This document shows, piece after piece, positions 6,577 through 13,900 of a stretch of 25,748 bases of DNA. The stretch is from contig CAIQEX010000012.1 of the NCBI GenBank assembly GCA_903870955.1, positions 1 through 25,748 on the forward strand, given 5' to 3'. The position numbers were made by a program, and so were the translations under genes. This stretch comes from an uncultured beta proteobacterium. GTDB taxonomy: Bacteria; Pseudomonadota; Gammaproteobacteria; Burkholderiales; Burkholderiaceae_C. How positions within the stretch are numbered: the stretch's first letter is position 1; every line of letters begins with the position of its first letter. The notes under the pieces were generated by a model that did no database searches, had not been told where the DNA came from, and saw nothing but the letters and a program-made list of their open reading frames with translations.

Positions 6577-8438
6577 GCGTGCGGCTCACATTGAAAAGTC
6601 TGCGCGGACTGGACGCCGGGCTGGCGGCACTGGCACTGGTGCTGATGGCACTGATTCCGTTGATTGAAATATTGGTGCGCCCGGTGGCCGGTAGCGGCGT
6701 ACAAAACGCCCCGGTGGTGGTGCAGCATCTGGGCCTGGTAATGGCCATGCTGGGCTCGGTGGCCGCGCTGCGCAACGGACACCTCAGCAGCTTTGGCAAG
6801 GGCTTTGCATCCACCGTGCATCCACGCTTGGCGGCTGCGAGCCAGCTCTACGGCAAGCTGTTTGCCGCGCTGATTTGCGGCCTGCTGTGCATGGCCAGTG
6901 CGCAGCTGGTCAACAGTGAACGCCAGGTGGCGCAAACCCTGGCCTACGCTATTCCCATCTGGTGGCTGCAGGCCGCGATGCCGCTGGGCTTTGCGCTGCT
7001 GGGGCTGCAACTCGGCGCACAAGGCTTCGAGGCTGGCTGGCAAAAATGGACCGGTGCAGTGTTGCCCACATTGGCCGGCGTGCTGCTGGCCTGGCAAATG
7101 GATGGCAGTGCCATGCCGCTTTGGCCGGCCGTCATCGCGTTGCTGGCGGCGCTGATTTTCGGGGCCCCGATCTTTGCCGTGCTGGGCGCCTTGGCCCTGG
7201 CACTGTTCTGGCAAGACGGGTTGCCGTTGGCGTCGATTGCGCTGTCGCATTACCAGATCACGGTTAACCCCTCGTTACCCGCCCTGCCGCTGTTTACGCT
7301 GGCCGGTCTGGTGTTTGCACGCACCGGCGCGGCGCAGCGTCTGGGCGCTGTATTCGTCGCCATTTTTGGCGGTGGTGCCACCGGCACCGTGGTCGCCAGT
7401 GCGGTGCTGTGCTCGGCCTTTACCGCCTTCACCGGCGGCAGCGGCGTCACCATTCTGGCGCTGGGCGGCTTGCTGTTACCACTGCTGCGCAACGCCGGTT
7501 TTCCAGAGCAACGCGGCATCAGTCTGGTCACCAGTGCCAGCGCCTTGGGCGTGCTGTTGGCGCCCTCGGTGCCGCTCATCATGTACGCCATCATTGCGCG
7601 CGTGCCCATCAACACCATGTTTCTGGCCGGGCTGTTGCCCGCTGCAATCATGGTCTGCTTTCTGCTGGTGTTTGGCGGTTACCTCAAGCGCCAAGGTACA
7701 GACAACATCGCTTCATTCACCCACTCACCTACGGCTAACAGAGTGGCAACCTCTGCGGCTACCCACCCCGCCATTGGCGTTGCCCTGTGGGCCGCCAAAT
7801 GGGAAATTCTGGCACCTTTCGTGGCCATCGGCGCGCTGGTCAGCGGCCTGGCCACGCCCACCGAGAGTGCGGCCATTGCCGCCGCCTACGCCATCCTCAC
7901 GCAGGTGCTGGCGCACCGCGAATTGGGTTGGCGCACATTGGGCCAGGCCCTCAGCGACTGCACCCAGATCATTGGTGGCGTGATGCTGATTCTGGGCATG
8001 GCGCTGGGCCTGACCAACTACCTGATTGACGCCGGCATTCCGGATGCCGCGATCACCTGGGTGCAGGGCGTGATACCCAACAAGTGGGTGTTCCTGCTGG
8101 TGCTGAATGTGTTCCTTTTTGCGGCCGGTGCGCTGATGGAAATTTTTGCCGCACTGGTGGTGCTGGTGCCCTTGTTGTTACCCGTGGCGCTGAGTTACGG
8201 CATTGACCCGGTGCACTTTGGCATCATCTTTCTGGCCAATATGGAGCTGGGCTTTTTGTGCCCGCCTGCCGGCATGAACATCTACTTTGCCTCGGCCATG
8301 TTCGACAAGCCGGTGCGCTATGTGGCGGTGGCGGTGCTGCCTGCGCTCTTGGCGATCTTTCTCGGCACCCTGGCGATTGCGCTGGTGCCGGCAACGGCGA
8401 CGTGGCTGCCGGGGCTGCTTCAGCACGCCACGCCGTAA
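6573..8438 (+). CDS. Fused TRAP permease (DctQ-DctM in one chain)
   Basis: This 621-aa integral membrane protein combines the small DctQ-like subunit (about residues 1-160, four hydrophobic helices) with the large DctM-like subunit (about 195-615, twelve or so helices). DctM hallmarks include FTGGSGVTILALGGLLLP, PTESAAIAAAYA and LGFLCPPAGMNIYFAS near the end. A soluble loop at about 370-400 (TDNIASFTHSPT) separates two DctM halves. Known QM fusions have this order. The start overlaps the binding-protein stop as ATGA, indicating translational coupling. Together with the preceding two genes it forms a complete TRAP system with a T component, under the candidate Pho-type promoter at 4590-4623. 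Confidence 0.92.
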   Translation: MSVRLTLKSLRGLDAGLAALALVLMALIPLIEILVRPVAGSGVQNAPVVVQHLGLVMAMLGSVAALRNGHLSSFGKGFASTVHPRLAAASQLYGKLFAALICGLLCMASAQLVNSERQVAQTLAYAIPIWWLQAAMPLGFALLGLQLGAQGFEAGWQKWTGAVLPTLAGVLLAWQMDGSAMPLWPAVIALLAALIFGAPIFAVLGALALALFWQDGLPLASIALSHYQITVNPSLPALPLFTLAGLVFARTGAAQRLGAVFVAIFGGGATGTVVASAVLCSAFTAFTGGSGVTILALGGLLLPLLRNAGFPEQRGISLVTSASALGVLLAPSVPLIMYAIIARVPINTMFLAGLLPAAIMVCFLLVFGGYLKRQGTDNIASFTHSPTANRVATSAATHPAIGVALWAAKWEILAPFVAIGALVSGLATPTESAAIAAAYAILTQVLAHRELGWRTLGQALSDCTQIIGGVMLILGMALGLTNYLIDAGIPDAAITWVQGVIPNKWVFLLVLNVFLFAAGALMEIFAALVVLVPLLLPVALSYGIDPVHFGIIFLANMELGFLCPPAGMNIYFASAMFDKPVRYVAVAVLPALLAIFLGTLAIALVPATATWLPGLLQHATP

Positions 8439-8445
8439 GCCTGTG

Positions 8446-8461
8446 GCCACGCCTGCGTGGC
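8446..8461 (+). other. Short hairpin between permease and hydrolase genes
   Basis: GCCACG and CGTGGC pair around a CCTG loop in the 45-nt gap. There is no U-tract, so it is unlikely to be an intrinsic terminator. It could affect mRNA stability within the operon. Confidence 0.3.
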
Positions 8462-8483
8462 TAACCATTCCTGAGAGGTGCGC

Positions 8484-9302
8484 ATGTCCGTCAGCCTTGC
8501 AACTTTGGCGCTTGGTGCCTTCTCGGGTTACGCCGTCAGCACCACCTTATTCTGGGTCGCGCAAGGGCGCATTATTTTTGGCAAGGTCCGGCGCGTGCGC
8601 CCGCTTTTGAGTGGCCCGGTTGTCTGCCAGCAGACTGTGCACCCGCTGCGCTTGGCGGTGACCTCCAAGGTGCAATTGGAAGGCTGGTCCGCCCGACCGC
8701 TGGATACACCGCAGCGCCGGGTGCTGGTCTACTTTGGCGGACGCAACGAGCATGTCGGCTGGGCCTGCGGTATGCCCACCTACCTGGGGCCCTGGACGAT
8801 TTATGCGTTCAACTACCGGGGTTTTGGTCAATCCGGCGGACGCGCTTCCGAGGCCACCGCCAAGTCCGACGCACTGAAAATATTTGATGAAGTGTGTCGC
8901 CTGGAAGGTGGCGATTGCATCGAGATGGTGGTGATGGGCCGCAGCTTGGGTACCGCAATGGCTTTGGCGGTGGCGGCACGTCGGGAAGTCAGTCGGGTGA
9001 TTTTGTTGTCCCCATTCGAGAGTCTGGAACAACTGGTGCGCAATCGCCCGGTACTGCACTCCATGCGCTGGGCTTTGCACCAAAAGTTTGACTGTCGCCG
9101 TGATGCTGCCGAGGTCCAGGCAAAAACCAGCATCCTGATGGCCGCGCAGGACACACGGATTTCACACCCGAGCAGTCTGGCTCTTGTGGCCCACTTGCGC
9201 AGACCCGGCCCGGTGATTGTCGTGCCCGGAACCAACCACCAGTCACTGCCGCGGCACCCGTCCACGCAAATCATTCTGGCCACGTGCCTGAATGGCCCCT
9301 GA
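8484..9302 (+). CDS. Membrane-anchored alpha/beta hydrolase
   Basis: The 272-aa serine hydrolase has one N-terminal hydrophobic segment (about 5-26), then an alpha/beta-hydrolase core. The nucleophile is Ser154 in GRSLG. Asp223 in AAQDTRIS and His252 in GTNHQSL complete a plausible triad, and FNYRGFGQSGG (about 109-119) is the usual turn after strand 4. It resembles the BEM46/YfhR-like group of membrane-linked hydrolases, whose substrates are mostly unknown. The ATG at 8484 follows the ribosome site GAGAGG (8473-8478) at 5-nt spacing; an in-frame GTG at 8478 is less likely. It lies 45 nt after the TRAP permease on the same strand and is probably cotranscribed. An ester released from or imported by that system is one possible substrate (inference). 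Confidence 0.78.
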   Translation: MSVSLATLALGAFSGYAVSTTLFWVAQGRIIFGKVRRVRPLLSGPVVCQQTVHPLRLAVTSKVQLEGWSARPLDTPQRRVLVYFGGRNEHVGWACGMPTYLGPWTIYAFNYRGFGQSGGRASEATAKSDALKIFDEVCRLEGGDCIEMVVMGRSLGTAMALAVAARREVSRVILLSPFESLEQLVRNRPVLHSMRWALHQKFDCRRDAAEVQAKTSILMAAQDTRISHPSSLALVAHLRRPGPVIVVPGTNHQSLPRHPSTQIILATCLNGP

Positions 9303-9334
9303 AGGAAACTTGCGGGTGCCGGGCAAATGAATGC

Positions 9335-9667
9335 TTAGGCGCTAGCCGCTTCCACAACTTCGCTGGCTTCTTCATCGAAACCATCCAAGGCGTCGATGTC
9401 TTCATCGCTCTCCATCACAGCGATTTCTGCGCATTGAACTCCGTTGAGCTGGTTGCGGTAAGCCTTGAAGGCATGCATCTCCAGGGCTGCCTCGTCGCCA
9501 TCGTCATCCGCTGCGGCAGCTGCCAGGTGATGCTTGGCGGCCTGCGCAAAATATTGCGCCGCCTTGCGGTGGTAATCGCCAACGGTTTCATATTCTTCAT
9601 CAAATGCTTCAGGTGCATGCTGATCGAGCGCGCTGAACTGAATTTCCAGCTTGGGGTCATTGGACAT
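9335..9667 (-). CDS. Small acidic helical protein, 110 aa, unknown function
   Basis: The product starts MSNDPKLEIQFSALDQ. A helical middle rich in Ala and His (YHRKAAQYFAQAAKHH) is followed by a strongly acidic tail (ESDEDIDALDGFDEE). The middle resembles small bacterial proteins with repeated AAKHH-type helices, some linked to stress, but I cannot assign a family. The ATG at 9667 has GAGG upstream; an in-frame start at 9697 adds ten residues without support. A candidate Pho-box promoter on the same strand (9712-9745) gives a leader of about 38 nt. It is divergent from the PhoD gene. Phosphate-starvation induction is inferred from the promoter. Confidence 0.75.
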   Translation of the reverse strand: MSNDPKLEIQFSALDQHAPEAFDEEYETVGDYHRKAAQYFAQAAKHHLAAAAADDDGDEAALEMHAFKAYRNQLNGVQCAEIAVMESDEDIDALDGFDEEASEVVEAASA

Positions 9668-9711
9668 GGGGAACCTCGCGATGGTTGTTAGCGGCACAGC
9701 GCCGCCCTTTC

Positions 9712-9745
9712 ATGATCTGCCCAATGCATGAAAGTCTGGTGACAG
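9712..9745 (-). promoter_or_regulatory. Candidate Pho box promoter for the acidic 110-aa protein
   Basis: On the minus strand, CTGTCAC (9745-9739) and CTTTCAT (9734-9728) are spaced 11 bp, each matching CTGTCAT at 6 of 7 positions. GATCAT (9717-9712) starts 10 nt after the second, and the predicted start is near 9705. This is one of the best matches in the window. The site points away from phoD. Confidence 0.6.
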
Positions 9746-9844
9746 AGCAAGGCACAACCTGCAGGGTTATTCGCCCCAATCGTCAATTCGTCACATTCGG
9801 ATGTTGGAATATTTGATTTACACCGCAACCATGAAGGCCGAGAC

Positions 9845-11659
9845 ATGACAAATCCCACGAGACGCAATTTCCTCACAACAACCGCAACGCTGGCAGCCGT
9901 CGGTGGCAGCGCGACGCTGGCCGGTTGCGACACGCCGGCGCAGTTCCATTTCGGAGTGGCCAGCGGAGATCCGTTGACCGACCGTGTGATTCTGTGGACC
10001 CATGCCGCGCGTCCCAATCAAACCGGCGACGTGCGCTTGACATGGCAGGTTGCCAAAGACGCCGCATTCAAGACCATCGTGAGTTCCGGCAAGGTAATCG
10101 CCACCAAGGCGGCCGGCAACACGGCCAAAGTGGACGCTACCGGACTGTCGCCGGACAGCACGTATTTCTATCGCTTCAAGGACGAAGACGGATCGTTTTC
10201 GCCCGTCGGCACGACCCGCACCCTGCCGTCCGCCAGCGCCACCTCGGTCAAGTTTGCCGTGTTTTCCTGCACTTTGTATTCAGCCGGTTTCTTCAATGTC
10301 TATAACAGCGCTGCCAATTCAGATGCGCAATTTGCCATTCACCTGGGTGACTACATTTATGAGTACGGCTCGGACCCGAGCAAGTTCGGCAACACCAACG
10401 CAACCGACCCAACGGTCACGGCCGCCAGCCTGGGCCGGGTGGTCATCCCGGCCAACGACATCGTCAGCCTGAACGACTACCGCACGCGTTACGCGCAATA
10501 CCGGCTCGATGCCAATCTGCAAGCCTTGCATGCCAAGATGCCCTGGATCACGATTTGGGACGACCACGAGTTTGCCAACAATGCCTACAAGGATGGCGCA
10601 CAGAATCACGATGTGGCGACGCAAGGCACTTGGGCTGCTCGCAAGGCAGTGGCAGCACAGGCCTACCACGAGTGGATGCCGATTCGCACCGACGCGTCAG
10701 GGGACCTCTTCAAGATATACCGGAGCTTTGACTTCGGCAACCTGTTCTCGCTGCATATGCTGGACACCCGCATCGAGGGTCGAGTCAAACAATATGCCAA
10801 TTTTGGTGACCCGATAACTGCCGGTTACGCCTATGCTGATTACAGTGCCGGACTCAGCAAAGACCCCGTGACAGGTCTTTACCCGGACGCATCGCGCACC
10901 ATGATCAGTGCCACCCAGCAGGCATGGCTCACCGGTGCGATGGCCAAATCGACTGCCACTTGGCAGATTGTTGGCAACCAGGACATCATGGCCAAGATGT
11001 GGTTGCCGGCCTCGGTTCTGCAAGCGCAAACAGCGGCAGCGGCCAATCCAACGTCAGCCAATTTGATTGCAGTGCAATCTGCAATTTCCGACTATTTGAC
11101 CGCCAAGGCTACCCGTGCCGCCGCAGGACCCGCTGCCTTGTCTCCAACCCAGACGGCCTTGCTAAATCCCGCTTTCAACCCACGCCTGCCGTACAACCTG
11201 GACTCCTGGGATGGTTATCCCATCAACCGCGAAATCGTCCTGCAAACGGCAAACGGTTTGGGCAAGAAGTTGGTTGCTCTATCGGGCGATTCGCACAACG
11301 CATGGTTTAACAACCTGACGCTGTTGAACGGTACCAAAGTGGGGGTTGAATTTGCCACTTCATCGGTTACCGCGCCAGGTTTTGAAAGTGCGGGATTGGG
11401 TGGCTTGGCGAGTTCGCTGGATGGCAGCGTCCTGGTGCAACAGTTGGGCAATGGTGCGATCGGCGCCGGGCTCGGGTTGATCGATGATCTGAACTTTGCC
11501 AACACCATGAAACGCGGTTATCTGTTGATGACCATCACTGCGGATGCAGTGAAGGGCGACTATGTTTTCACTGACACGATTACGTCCAAAACATACAGCG
11601 CATCAACCGGCAAAACCGTGACCGTGGCCGCATCCAACCTGGCTGCCACCTACAGCTAA
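9845..11659 (+). CDS. phoD: PhoD-family alkaline phosphatase/phosphodiesterase, Tat-exported
   Basis: The 604-aa protein belongs to the PhoD metallophosphoesterases, which release phosphate from phosphomono- and diesters outside the cytoplasm using Ca and Fe. The N-terminus carries a twin-arginine signal (TRRNFL, residues 5-10). An Ig-like PhoD N-domain follows (about 33-130), then the catalytic domain with Cys142 (FSC), GDY (168-170), WDDHEF (238-243) and GDSH (481-484), all expected ligands. The signal region ends TLAGC at Cys28, which fits a lipobox, so the protein may be a Tat-dependent lipoprotein. Length is somewhat above the usual 500-560 aa, with an Ala-rich insert at about 392-445. 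No convincing Pho box faces this gene. The hairpin at 11688-11706 follows it. Confidence 0.93.
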   Translation: MTNPTRRNFLTTTATLAAVGGSATLAGCDTPAQFHFGVASGDPLTDRVILWTHAARPNQTGDVRLTWQVAKDAAFKTIVSSGKVIATKAAGNTAKVDATGLSPDSTYFYRFKDEDGSFSPVGTTRTLPSASATSVKFAVFSCTLYSAGFFNVYNSAANSDAQFAIHLGDYIYEYGSDPSKFGNTNATDPTVTAASLGRVVIPANDIVSLNDYRTRYAQYRLDANLQALHAKMPWITIWDDHEFANNAYKDGAQNHDVATQGTWAARKAVAAQAYHEWMPIRTDASGDLFKIYRSFDFGNLFSLHMLDTRIEGRVKQYANFGDPITAGYAYADYSAGLSKDPVTGLYPDASRTMISATQQAWLTGAMAKSTATWQIVGNQDIMAKMWLPASVLQAQTAAAANPTSANLIAVQSAISDYLTAKATRAAAGPAALSPTQTALLNPAFNPRLPYNLDSWDGYPINREIVLQTANGLGKKLVALSGDSHNAWFNNLTLLNGTKVGVEFATSSVTAPGFESAGLGGLASSLDGSVLVQQLGNGAIGAGLGLIDDLNFANTMKRGYLLMTITADAVKGDYVFTDTITSKTYSASTGKTVTVAASNLAATYS

Positions 11660-11687
11660 CGCCAATTGCACCGCCACAGTTCTGCAA

Positions 11688-11706
11688 AGGGGGCGAAATG
11701 CCCCCT
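11688..11706 (+). terminator. Stem-loop between phoD and the ArsC-like gene
   Basis: AGGGGGC and GCCCCCT pair perfectly around GAAAT, 28 bp after the phoD stop. No T-run follows, so it would be an imperfect intrinsic terminator. A possible -10 (TAGAAT, 11706-11711) for the next gene abuts it, so the repeat could instead be an operator. Confidence 0.35.
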
Positions 11707-11736
11707 AGAATGGTCAGCCATTCTTGCGGAACCTCT

Positions 11737-12231
11737 ATGCCTGACAAAATTTTCCATGTTTTATTTTTGTGCACCTGCAATTCGGCGCGCAGCCTGATTG
11801 CCGAATCACAACTGAATGCTTTGGGCAAAGGTCGCTTCCAGGCTTATTCTGCTGGAAGCTTTCCAAAAGGTTTTGTGAATCCTCTGGCCTTGGAGTTTCT
11901 GAAGAACAACGGGCTACCGACGGACGGACTCCGAAGCAAACCCTGGGACGAGTTCGCCGTGGCGGGTGCGCCGGTGATGGACTACGTGTTGACGGTGTGC
12001 GATGACGCGGTTGAAGACGTGAACCCAGTATGGCCGGGCCAGCCCATCTCGGCGCATTGGCATGTGGACGACCCGGATGCAGTTAAAGGTGACGAGCAGG
12101 CCAAGCACCACGCCATGGTGGCCGCCGCAGCCAATCTGCGCAGGCGTATTGAACTGTTTGTGGCACTGCCCGCCGAGGCACTGGACCGCATGAGCATCCA
12201 GCACGAACTGGGAAAAATTGGCAAAAATTAG
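11737..12231 (+). CDS. Low-molecular-weight phosphatase/ArsC-like protein
   Basis: This 164-aa protein has the low-molecular-weight tyrosine phosphatase fold used by thioredoxin-type arsenate reductases. The P-loop is C12-TCNSA-R18-S (CX5R), so the nucleophile is present. The region VCDDAVEDVNPVWPGQP carries Cys88 and the usual PVWPG signature. Proteobacterial ArsC proteins, as I recall them, have a second cysteine eight residues later (CDNAAGExC); here that position is Asn96. The redox relay of a true arsenate reductase may therefore be lost, leaving a phosphatase or altered reductase. The ATG at 11737 was chosen because family homology begins there; an in-frame ATG at 11698 lies inside the hairpin region. 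No ars operon partner is adjacent. A same-length paralogue lies at 14554-15048. Confidence 0.8.
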   Translation: MPDKIFHVLFLCTCNSARSLIAESQLNALGKGRFQAYSAGSFPKGFVNPLALEFLKNNGLPTDGLRSKPWDEFAVAGAPVMDYVLTVCDDAVEDVNPVWPGQPISAHWHVDDPDAVKGDEQAKHHAMVAAAANLRRRIELFVALPAEALDRMSIQHELGKIGKN

Positions 12232-12247
12232 GGGCTAATTTCGAAAC

Positions 12248-12269
12248 CGCCTGGCTACTGCTTCAGGCG
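12248..12269. terminator. Candidate bidirectional terminator between convergent genes
   Basis: CGCCTG (12248-12253) and CAGGCG (12264-12269) pair across a 10-nt loop, with AAA before and TTT after. It lies at the junction of the convergent ArsC-like and zinc-ribbon genes and overlaps the end of the latter. The T-run is short, so confidence is modest. Confidence 0.4.
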
Positions 12270-12473
12270 TTTCGGCTTGCAATCGAAGCAGAAAAACATC
12301 AACCCACCCAGATAGCGGTGGATGGCTCCGTGGCTTCGGAGCTTGTGCTGGCCACACTTGAGACAACTCCTGACCTCCCCGTTGGCACCCATGCCCTGAA
12401 AGGGAGAGCCGCCTTCTTTTGACACGTAGCGCAGGCCGGTAACGGCGATTTCGTTTGCCTCAGATTTGTTCAT
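12255..12473 (-). CDS. Small zinc-ribbon-like protein, 72 aa
   Basis: The protein contains two CxxC motifs, CLKCG and CFDCK, about 27 residues apart. This pattern binds one zinc and stabilises a ribbon fold. The spacer (HKLRSHGAIHRYLGG) is basic, and the C-terminus is lysine-rich (KPKRLKQ), consistent with nucleic-acid or protein binding. I do not recognise a characterised family; similar short proteins are, from memory, frequent in Comamonadaceae. It converges on the ArsC-like gene 23 bp away. A perfect 12-bp palindrome (12493-12504) lies 20 bp before the start. Confidence 0.7.
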   Translation of the reverse strand: MNKSEANEIAVTGLRYVSKEGGSPFQGMGANGEVRSCLKCGQHKLRSHGAIHRYLGGLMFFCFDCKPKRLKQ

Positions 12474-12492
12474 GCAGCTTCAATTGGGTTAG

Positions 12493-12504
12493 TGGTTTAA
12501 ACCA
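12493..12504. repeat. 12-bp palindrome upstream of the zinc-ribbon gene
   Basis: TGGTTTAAACCA is a perfect palindrome in the divergent intergenic region, close to the zinc-ribbon start. Its position fits an operator for that gene, but no regulator can be named. Confidence 0.3.
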
Positions 12505-12562
12505 TTTTGTTGCGTCTTCATTTCAATTGTATGACGAGTGTTCGCTCGCAGACAAACCACAC

Positions 12563-12590
12563 TTGCAAAACGATATATATCGTATATATT
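12563..12590 (+). promoter_or_regulatory. Candidate sigma-70 promoter with a palindrome in its spacer
   Basis: TTGCAA (12563-12568) and TATATT (12585-12590) are 16 bp apart. The spacer contains the perfect 14-bp palindrome ACGATATATATCGT (12570-12583), placed where a bound repressor or a MerR-type distorting activator would act. The predicted start is near 12597, leaving a 32-nt leader before the strong ribosome site and ATG at 12629. Confidence 0.5.
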
Positions 12591-12628
12591 AATACCTTGA
12601 TTGGCTCAACGACGTTGAGGGGTGACTT

Positions 12629-13465
12629 ATGGCAACAGAGGTTTTTGTGTGGTGGTTTTTGCTTTGCGTGGTGAGTGCACTGAACGTGCTCGCGCTGAGT
12701 TATTCCGCACGCCTGTTGTGGCAAAAGCAGGGCGTCATTCCTTCCGAGGTCTATGCGTCGCGCAGATTGCAACTGATTCTTTCCGCCGGTTATGTGCTGG
12801 GCTGTGCTTACCGTTCGGCCCTGCCGGTTTTTGATGTGCAGCGCATTTGTCTGTTCGACTCGTGGCTATCGAGCGTCATCGTGGGGCGCTCGGTCGCCAC
12901 GGTCGCCGAGTTGTGTTTTGTGACGCAGTGGGCCTTGTTGATGCGGGAGATATCACAGGTCATGCAAAGCAGGCCGGGACGTCTGGCCTCGCTGGCAGTT
13001 TTGCCTTTGATCGCCGTGGCAGAAACCTGTTCCTGGTATTCCGTACTCACCACGTCCAACATCGGGCACGTGATTGAGGAGTCGTTGTGGGGCGTCTCGG
13101 CCATGCTGTTGGTCATCAGCCTGTTGTCCATGTGGCCCCGCAGCAGCCAGCGCCTGCGCCCCTTGCTATTGGCCATGGGCCTGACCGGCATCGCCTACGT
13201 GGCCTTCATGTTCCTGGTGGATGTGCCCATGTACTGGTCGCGCTGGGTCGCCGACGAAGCCGTTGGTCGCCACTACCTGAGTTTGTCTCAAGGGGTGCTG
13301 GATACGTCGGGCCGCTGGGTGGTGTCACAACAATGGCAGGTCTGGAAGAGTGAGGTGATCTGGATGACTTTGTATTTCAGTATTGCCGTCTGGCTCAGCA
13401 TTGCATTCGTCCACCTCCCGGTTCTCAAACGCCTCAAAAACGGCGACGTCATTCTCGTTTCGTAA
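12629..13465 (+). CDS. Predicted seven-helix membrane protein, unknown family
   Basis: The 278-aa protein has about seven hydrophobic helices, roughly at 6-28, 45-65, 80-105, 118-140, 150-172, 180-203 and 245-268. Polar residues lie inside helix 3 (GRSVATVAELCFVTQWALLM), and a VPMYWSRW motif follows helix 6. A long periplasmic or cytoplasmic stretch (about 205-243) precedes the last helix. The ribosome site GAGGGGTGA (12616-12624) is strong. I do not recognise the family and give no function. The gene stands alone, with the palindrome-bearing promoter directly upstream, suggesting dedicated regulation. Confidence 0.75.
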   Translation: MATEVFVWWFLLCVVSALNVLALSYSARLLWQKQGVIPSEVYASRRLQLILSAGYVLGCAYRSALPVFDVQRICLFDSWLSSVIVGRSVATVAELCFVTQWALLMREISQVMQSRPGRLASLAVLPLIAVAETCSWYSVLTTSNIGHVIEESLWGVSAMLLVISLLSMWPRSSQRLRPLLLAMGLTGIAYVAFMFLVDVPMYWSRWVADEAVGRHYLSLSQGVLDTSGRWVVSQQWQVWKSEVIWMTLYFSIAVWLSIAFVHLPVLKRLKNGDVILVS

Positions 13466-13512
13466 CCTCAACATCGCTGCGGCTTTGCTACAACTTTTTC
13501 AACTGGAATTTC

Positions 13513-13698
13513 ATGCCTGACATCAAAGCCCCCATCGCCACCCCACACCGTTGGCGCATTACTGTGGCCGTGCTGGGCGTGCTCGCTTTGCTGACCAAGC
13601 ACTACCCGCTACAAAATCAGGTACACGTGGGCATGTTCGCCGGCTCGCTGCTGCAGCACGGTGATTGGGACCATACCCGTCCTCCGCACCAAGGCTAG
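13513..13698 (+). pseudogene. Short ORF with one hydrophobic helix, possibly a gene remnant
   Basis: A 61-aa frame opens MPDIKAPIATPHRWRITVAV, with one hydrophobic segment (about 17-27), and ends in a His/Pro-rich tail (HGDWDHTRPPHQG). The N-terminal two thirds look like natural protein, with a basic flank then a membrane helix; the end looks like read-through into non-coding DNA. It may be the truncated start of a larger membrane protein or a genuine small protein. The upstream GGAA is a weak ribosome site. No homologue is recognised. Confidence 0.3.
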
Positions 13699-13812
13699 AG
13701 GCCTGCATATTTCGAGATTTAGCTTGGTGACGCTCTGATGTCATGGGCCGTTTGAAAGTCAAAGCTTGGATTTCTTTGATCCAGCGCAATAGTCATCGCT
13801 GCGTCATACGCG

Positions 13813-13846
13813 GTTTCACCAAAGTGTCACGGGCGATTTCTACATT
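13813..13846 (+). promoter_or_regulatory. Candidate Pho box promoter for the Mpo1-like protein
   Basis: GTTTCAC (13813-13819) and GTGTCAC (13824-13830) lie on an 11-bp repeat with spacer CAAA, and TACATT (13841-13846) starts 10 nt later. The CACCAAA core, spacing and -10 are the same as in the site at 4590-4623. The predicted start is near 13853. Confidence 0.6.
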
Positions 13847-13900
13847 GGCTTGCGTGTGTGCCAACGCATATTTTCAACGCCACCACCAAGGATGATTCGC

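Larger units (their letters stand above)
13466..13900. other. 435-bp intergenic stretch
   Basis: It contains one doubtful short ORF (13513-13698), about 110 bp with nothing recognisable (13699-13812), and the candidate Pho box promoter at 13813-13846 for the membrane protein that follows. No repeat, tRNA or insertion-sequence end was seen. Confidence 0.5.

Noticed and set aside
9740..9844. A Pho box facing phoD
   Set aside because: CGTCAA and CGTCAC near 9781-9795 are only 8 bp apart, not 11, and no -10 lies at 10 nt. The good site nearby faces the opposite gene.
13460..13500. Pho-like pair CGTCAT/TTTCGT before the 61-codon ORF
   Set aside because: Both halves are imperfect, no -10 follows at the expected distance, and most of it lies in the end of the preceding coding region.
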